NCBI GenBank assembly: GCA_902406135.1
Contig: CABPCX010000063.1
Coordinates: forward strand, 1-8,447
DNA length: 8,447 bases
Direction: 5' to 3'
From: an uncultured Eubacteriales bacterium
GTDB taxonomy: Bacteria; Bacillota; Clostridia; Lachnospirales; Anaerotignaceae
Part shown: positions 6,516 through 8,447 of the stretch, in pieces
Layout of the letters: each line of letters begins with the position of its first letter
How positions within the stretch are numbered: the first letter of the stretch is position 1
Notes under the pieces: model-generated
What the model was told of the DNA's origin: nothing
What the model saw: only the letters and a program-made list of their open reading frames with translations
The model's database searches: none
Position numbers and translations under genes: made by a program

Positions 6516-7856
6516 TTGAAGGCAAATATTGCGTTTATTTCCCTGGGGTGTGATAAAAACAGGGTCGACAGCGAAGTAATGCTTGGACTTCTCAGGGAAA
6601 GGGGCTTTGAGATAGTATCGGATGAAGCAGAGGCAGACATAATTGTGGTAAACACATGCTGCTTTATCAAAGATGCCCTTGAGGAGAGCATAGAAACAAT
6701 ACTTGAATCGGCGTCATATAAGGAAAACGGCAGATGCAAAGGCATAATTGCCGCAGGATGTCTTGCTCAGAGATATGAGAGCGAGATATTTGCGGAAATG
6801 CCCGAGGTAGATGCGGTAGTGGGAACAACGGCCTACGAAAGCATAGTTGAAGCTGCTGAGAAGATACTTGAGGGAGACAAGCAGATAAAGATAATGAAGG
6901 ACATAAATGCTCCCATGGACGAGGAAAATGCACCTAAAAGGATACTGTCCACAGCGGGACATTATGCGTATCTTAAAATATCGGAAGGCTGTGACAACCA
7001 CTGCACATACTGTGTTATCCCCAAGATGAGGGGAAGACACCGCTCAAGGACCATTGAGAGCCTTGTGGACGAGACAAAGAAGCTGGCAGAGCAGGGAGTT
7101 AAGGAACTTCTTGTGGTTGCCCAGGACACTTCCATATACGGAAGGGATATTTACGGAAAGCCCATGCTTCACGAGCTTCTCAACAGACTGTGTGAAGTGG
7201 AAGGAATTGAGTGGATAAGACTGCTTTACTGCTATCCCGAAACACTGACTGACGAGACCATAGAGACCATGGCAGGGCAGGACAAGATATGCAAATATAT
7301 AGATATGCCCATACAGCACGGCAGTGATACGGTACTTAAAAGAATGGGAAGAAGAACATCTTCATCCCTTATAGCCGAAAGGGTGGCAGCCTTGAGAAAG
7401 GCCATGCCCGATATATGTTTAAGAACAACAATAATAACGGGATTCCCGGGAGAGAGCGAAGAAGAATTTAAGGAGCTGGCGGATTTTGTGGCTGAAATGA
7501 AGTTCGACAGGCTCGGAGCATTTACTTTCTCACCGGAGGAAGGAACACCCGCGGCTAATATGGACGGGCAGATAGACGAAGAAGTCAAGGAAGAAAGAAA
7601 AGACTATATTATGGAGCTCCAAAAGAGAATATCGGCTGAAAAGTGCGAGAAATTCGTCGGAGAGACCATAAAAGTCATTGTTGACGGAAAGATGCCCGAA
7701 GAAGGAGTATACTGCGCAAGAAGCTACAGAGACGCTCCCGATATTGACGGAATGGTATTTTTTAAGGCGGACTACGATATTATGTCCGGAGACTGGGCCG
7801 ATGTCAGAATAGACGAGGCCGGAGATTATGACCTTATAGGGGAGGCTGTTTACTGA
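6516..7856 (+). CDS. rimO: Ribosomal protein S12 methylthiotransferase RimO
   Basis: This 446-aa radical SAM enzyme adds a methylthio group to the conserved aspartate of ribosomal protein S12. The N-terminal MTTase domain carries the three cysteines of the auxiliary iron-sulfur cluster: C12 in SLGCDKNRVDSE, C48 in VVNTCCF, and C82 in AAGCLAQRY. The radical SAM domain has CxxxCxxC as C159, C163 and C166 in SEGCDNHCTYCVIPKMRG. A C-terminal TRAM domain runs from about 380 to the end; RDAPDIDG and the ending GDYDLIGEAVY favour RimO over the tRNA-modifying relative MiaB. Length is normal for RimO. The start codon is TTG. The stop TGA overlaps the pgsA start by one base, so the two genes are probably translationally coupled. 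Confidence 0.96.
   Translation: MKANIAFISLGCDKNRVDSEVMLGLLRERGFEIVSDEAEADIIVVNTCCFIKDALEESIETILESASYKENGRCKGIIAAGCLAQRYESEIFAEMPEVDAVVGTTAYESIVEAAEKILEGDKQIKIMKDINAPMDEENAPKRILSTAGHYAYLKISEGCDNHCTYCVIPKMRGRHRSRTIESLVDETKKLAEQGVKELLVVAQDTSIYGRDIYGKPMLHELLNRLCEVEGIEWIRLLYCYPETLTDETIETMAGQDKICKYIDMPIQHGSDTVLKRMGRRTSSSLIAERVAALRKAMPDICLRTTIITGFPGESEEEFKELADFVAEMKFDRLGAFTFSPEEGTPAANMDGQIDEEVKEERKDYIMELQKRISAEKCEKFVGETIKVIVDGKMPEEGVYCARSYRDAPDIDGMVFFKADYDIMSGDWADVRIDEAGDYDLIGEAVY
7839..7845 (+). promoter_or_regulatory. Ribosome binding site of pgsA inside the end of rimO
   Basis: GGGGAGG lies within the last rimO codons, 10 nt before the ATG at 7856 and 16 nt before the alternative in-frame ATG at 7862. 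The spacing favours the first ATG. Confidence 0.7.
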
Positions 7857-8389
7857 TGTCTATGAATTTACCTAATAAACTTACTATGTTCAGAGTTATT
7901 CTTATACCGGTGTTTATCGTTGTCCTTATGACGGGGCTCATTGCGGACCCCTTAAACAGATATATCGGTACACTTATATTCTGTGTGGCATCGTTTACGG
8001 ATTATCTCGACGGACATATAGCAAGAAAATATAATCTTGTAACTAATTTTGGAAAATTTATGGACCCTCTTGCCGATAAGCTTCTGGTTTCTTCCGCGCT
8101 TATATGTATGATAGAGATGGGAATGCTTCCAGCATGGATAGTTATTATAATCATAAGCAGAGAGTTTATAATAACCGGATTCCGTCTTATTGCGGCGGGA
8201 GGCGGCCTTGTAATAGCAGCCAGCTGGTGGGGCAAGATAAAGACTGTAACACAGATGATAATGATAATACTGCTTCTTCTTGGTGTTCAGGGCATTATCG
8301 CGACAATACTGATATTCCTGGCTACATTATTCACCGTAATATCAGGAGTGGATTACATAGTTAAAAATATTTCGATTCTCAGAAACTGA
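7856..8389 (+). CDS. pgsA: CDP-diacylglycerol--glycerol-3-phosphate 3-phosphatidyltransferase
   Basis: This 177-aa integral membrane enzyme makes phosphatidylglycerol phosphate from CDP-diacylglycerol and glycerol 3-phosphate, the committed step to phosphatidylglycerol and cardiolipin. The CDP-alcohol phosphatidyltransferase signature DGx2ARx8Gx3Dx3D is complete: D52, G53, A56, R57, G66, D70 and D74. The N-terminus MNLPNKLTMFRV, two residues after the chosen start, is typical of PgsA, and hydrophobic segments follow through the rest of the chain (for example near 14-30, 37-50, 78-115 and 133-165). Length fits the family. An ATG at 7862 is an alternative start; the ribosome binding site spacing favours 7856, which overlaps the rimO TGA in TGATG. 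cinA follows after 14 nt, as in many Firmicutes. Confidence 0.95.
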   Translation: MSMNLPNKLTMFRVILIPVFIVVLMTGLIADPLNRYIGTLIFCVASFTDYLDGHIARKYNLVTNFGKFMDPLADKLLVSSALICMIEMGMLPAWIVIIIISREFIITGFRLIAAGGGLVIAASWWGKIKTVTQMIMIILLLLGVQGIIATILIFLATLFTVISGVDYIVKNISILRN

Positions 8390-8390
8390 T

Positions 8391-8396
8391 GGGAGG
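8391..8396 (+). promoter_or_regulatory. Ribosome binding site of cinA
   Basis: GGGAGG begins 2 nt after the pgsA stop and ends 7 nt before the ATG at 8404. It supports co-transcription with pgsA and the start of the truncated gene. Confidence 0.8.
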
Positions 8397-8403
8397 CTTT
8401 AGA

Positions 8404-8447
8404 ATGAATGCTGAAATACTGGCGGTCGGAACGGAGATACTTTTAGG
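8404..8447 (+). CDS. cinA: CinA family protein, N-terminal fragment (3' cut by window edge)
   Basis: Fourteen full codons plus a partial one read MNAEILAVGTEILL followed by a Gly codon beginning GG. This is the classic N-terminus of the CinA competence/damage-inducible protein, whose first domain is MoaB-like (molybdopterin-binding fold) and which in many bacteria is followed by a nicotinamide-nucleotide amidase domain. The assignment rests on this short motif, the ribosome binding site, and the position directly behind pgsA, where cinA (then often recA) is found in Bacillus and many clostridia. Whether the amidase domain is present cannot be seen. Confidence 0.85.
   Translation, partial: MNAEILAVGTEILL

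Noticed and set aside
1..8447. CRISPR array, tRNA or rRNA, insertion sequence, phage or defence module
   Set aside because: I saw no regularly spaced repeats, no tRNA-like cloverleaf, no transposase or integrase motif, and no terminal inverted repeats. Almost all of the window is explained by ordinary chromosomal genes.

Overview
This window looks like an ordinary chromosomal segment of a low-to-mid GC Firmicute, most likely class Clostridia and plausibly Lachnospiraceae. The reasons are strong GGAGG-type ribosome binding sites on nearly every gene, heavy use of ATA/AGA/AGG codons, a clostridial-type Orn/Lys/Arg decarboxylase, a DUF3788 protein, and the gene order ftsK/spoIIIE - rimO - pgsA - cinA, which resembles the spoIIIE...pgsA-cinA-recA region of Bacillus and relatives. 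The taxonomic call is an inference from gene content, since no rRNA is present.

Left part (1-1550): the 3' end of a large protein of unknown function enters from the left edge. It is followed by a hairpin and then a small gene of the DUF3788 family with a very good ribosome binding site. A compact hairpin at 1520-1538 with T-rich ends on both sides lies between this gene and the convergent minus-strand cupin gene, and probably terminates both.

Middle part (1545-3518): two minus-strand genes, a PLP-dependent Orn/Lys/Arg decarboxylase family enzyme (478 aa) and, downstream of it, a 110-aa single-domain cupin. The cupin has its own well-formed promoter with an inverted repeat next to the -35 box. 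The decarboxylase is transcribed divergently from ftsK across a 130-nt AT-rich intergenic region.

Right part (3519-8447): a plus-strand housekeeping cluster. It holds an FtsK/SpoIIIE DNA translocase with a Ser/Lys/Arg-rich N-terminal tail and a long acidic linker. Next come the ribosomal protein S12 methylthiotransferase RimO (TTG start, with a likely promoter of its own), the phosphatidylglycerophosphate synthase PgsA (its start codon overlaps the rimO stop by 1 nt), and the first 15 codons of CinA. The cluster combines chromosome segregation, ribosome modification and phospholipid synthesis, and looks like a co-transcribed core-gene run rather than one pathway.

I found no mobile element, CRISPR array, RNA gene or defence-like system, and I do not think a new system is hidden here. 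The points most worth a second look are the unrecognised partial protein at the left edge, the degenerate metal site of the cupin with its candidate operator, and the charge-polarised FtsK N-terminal half.
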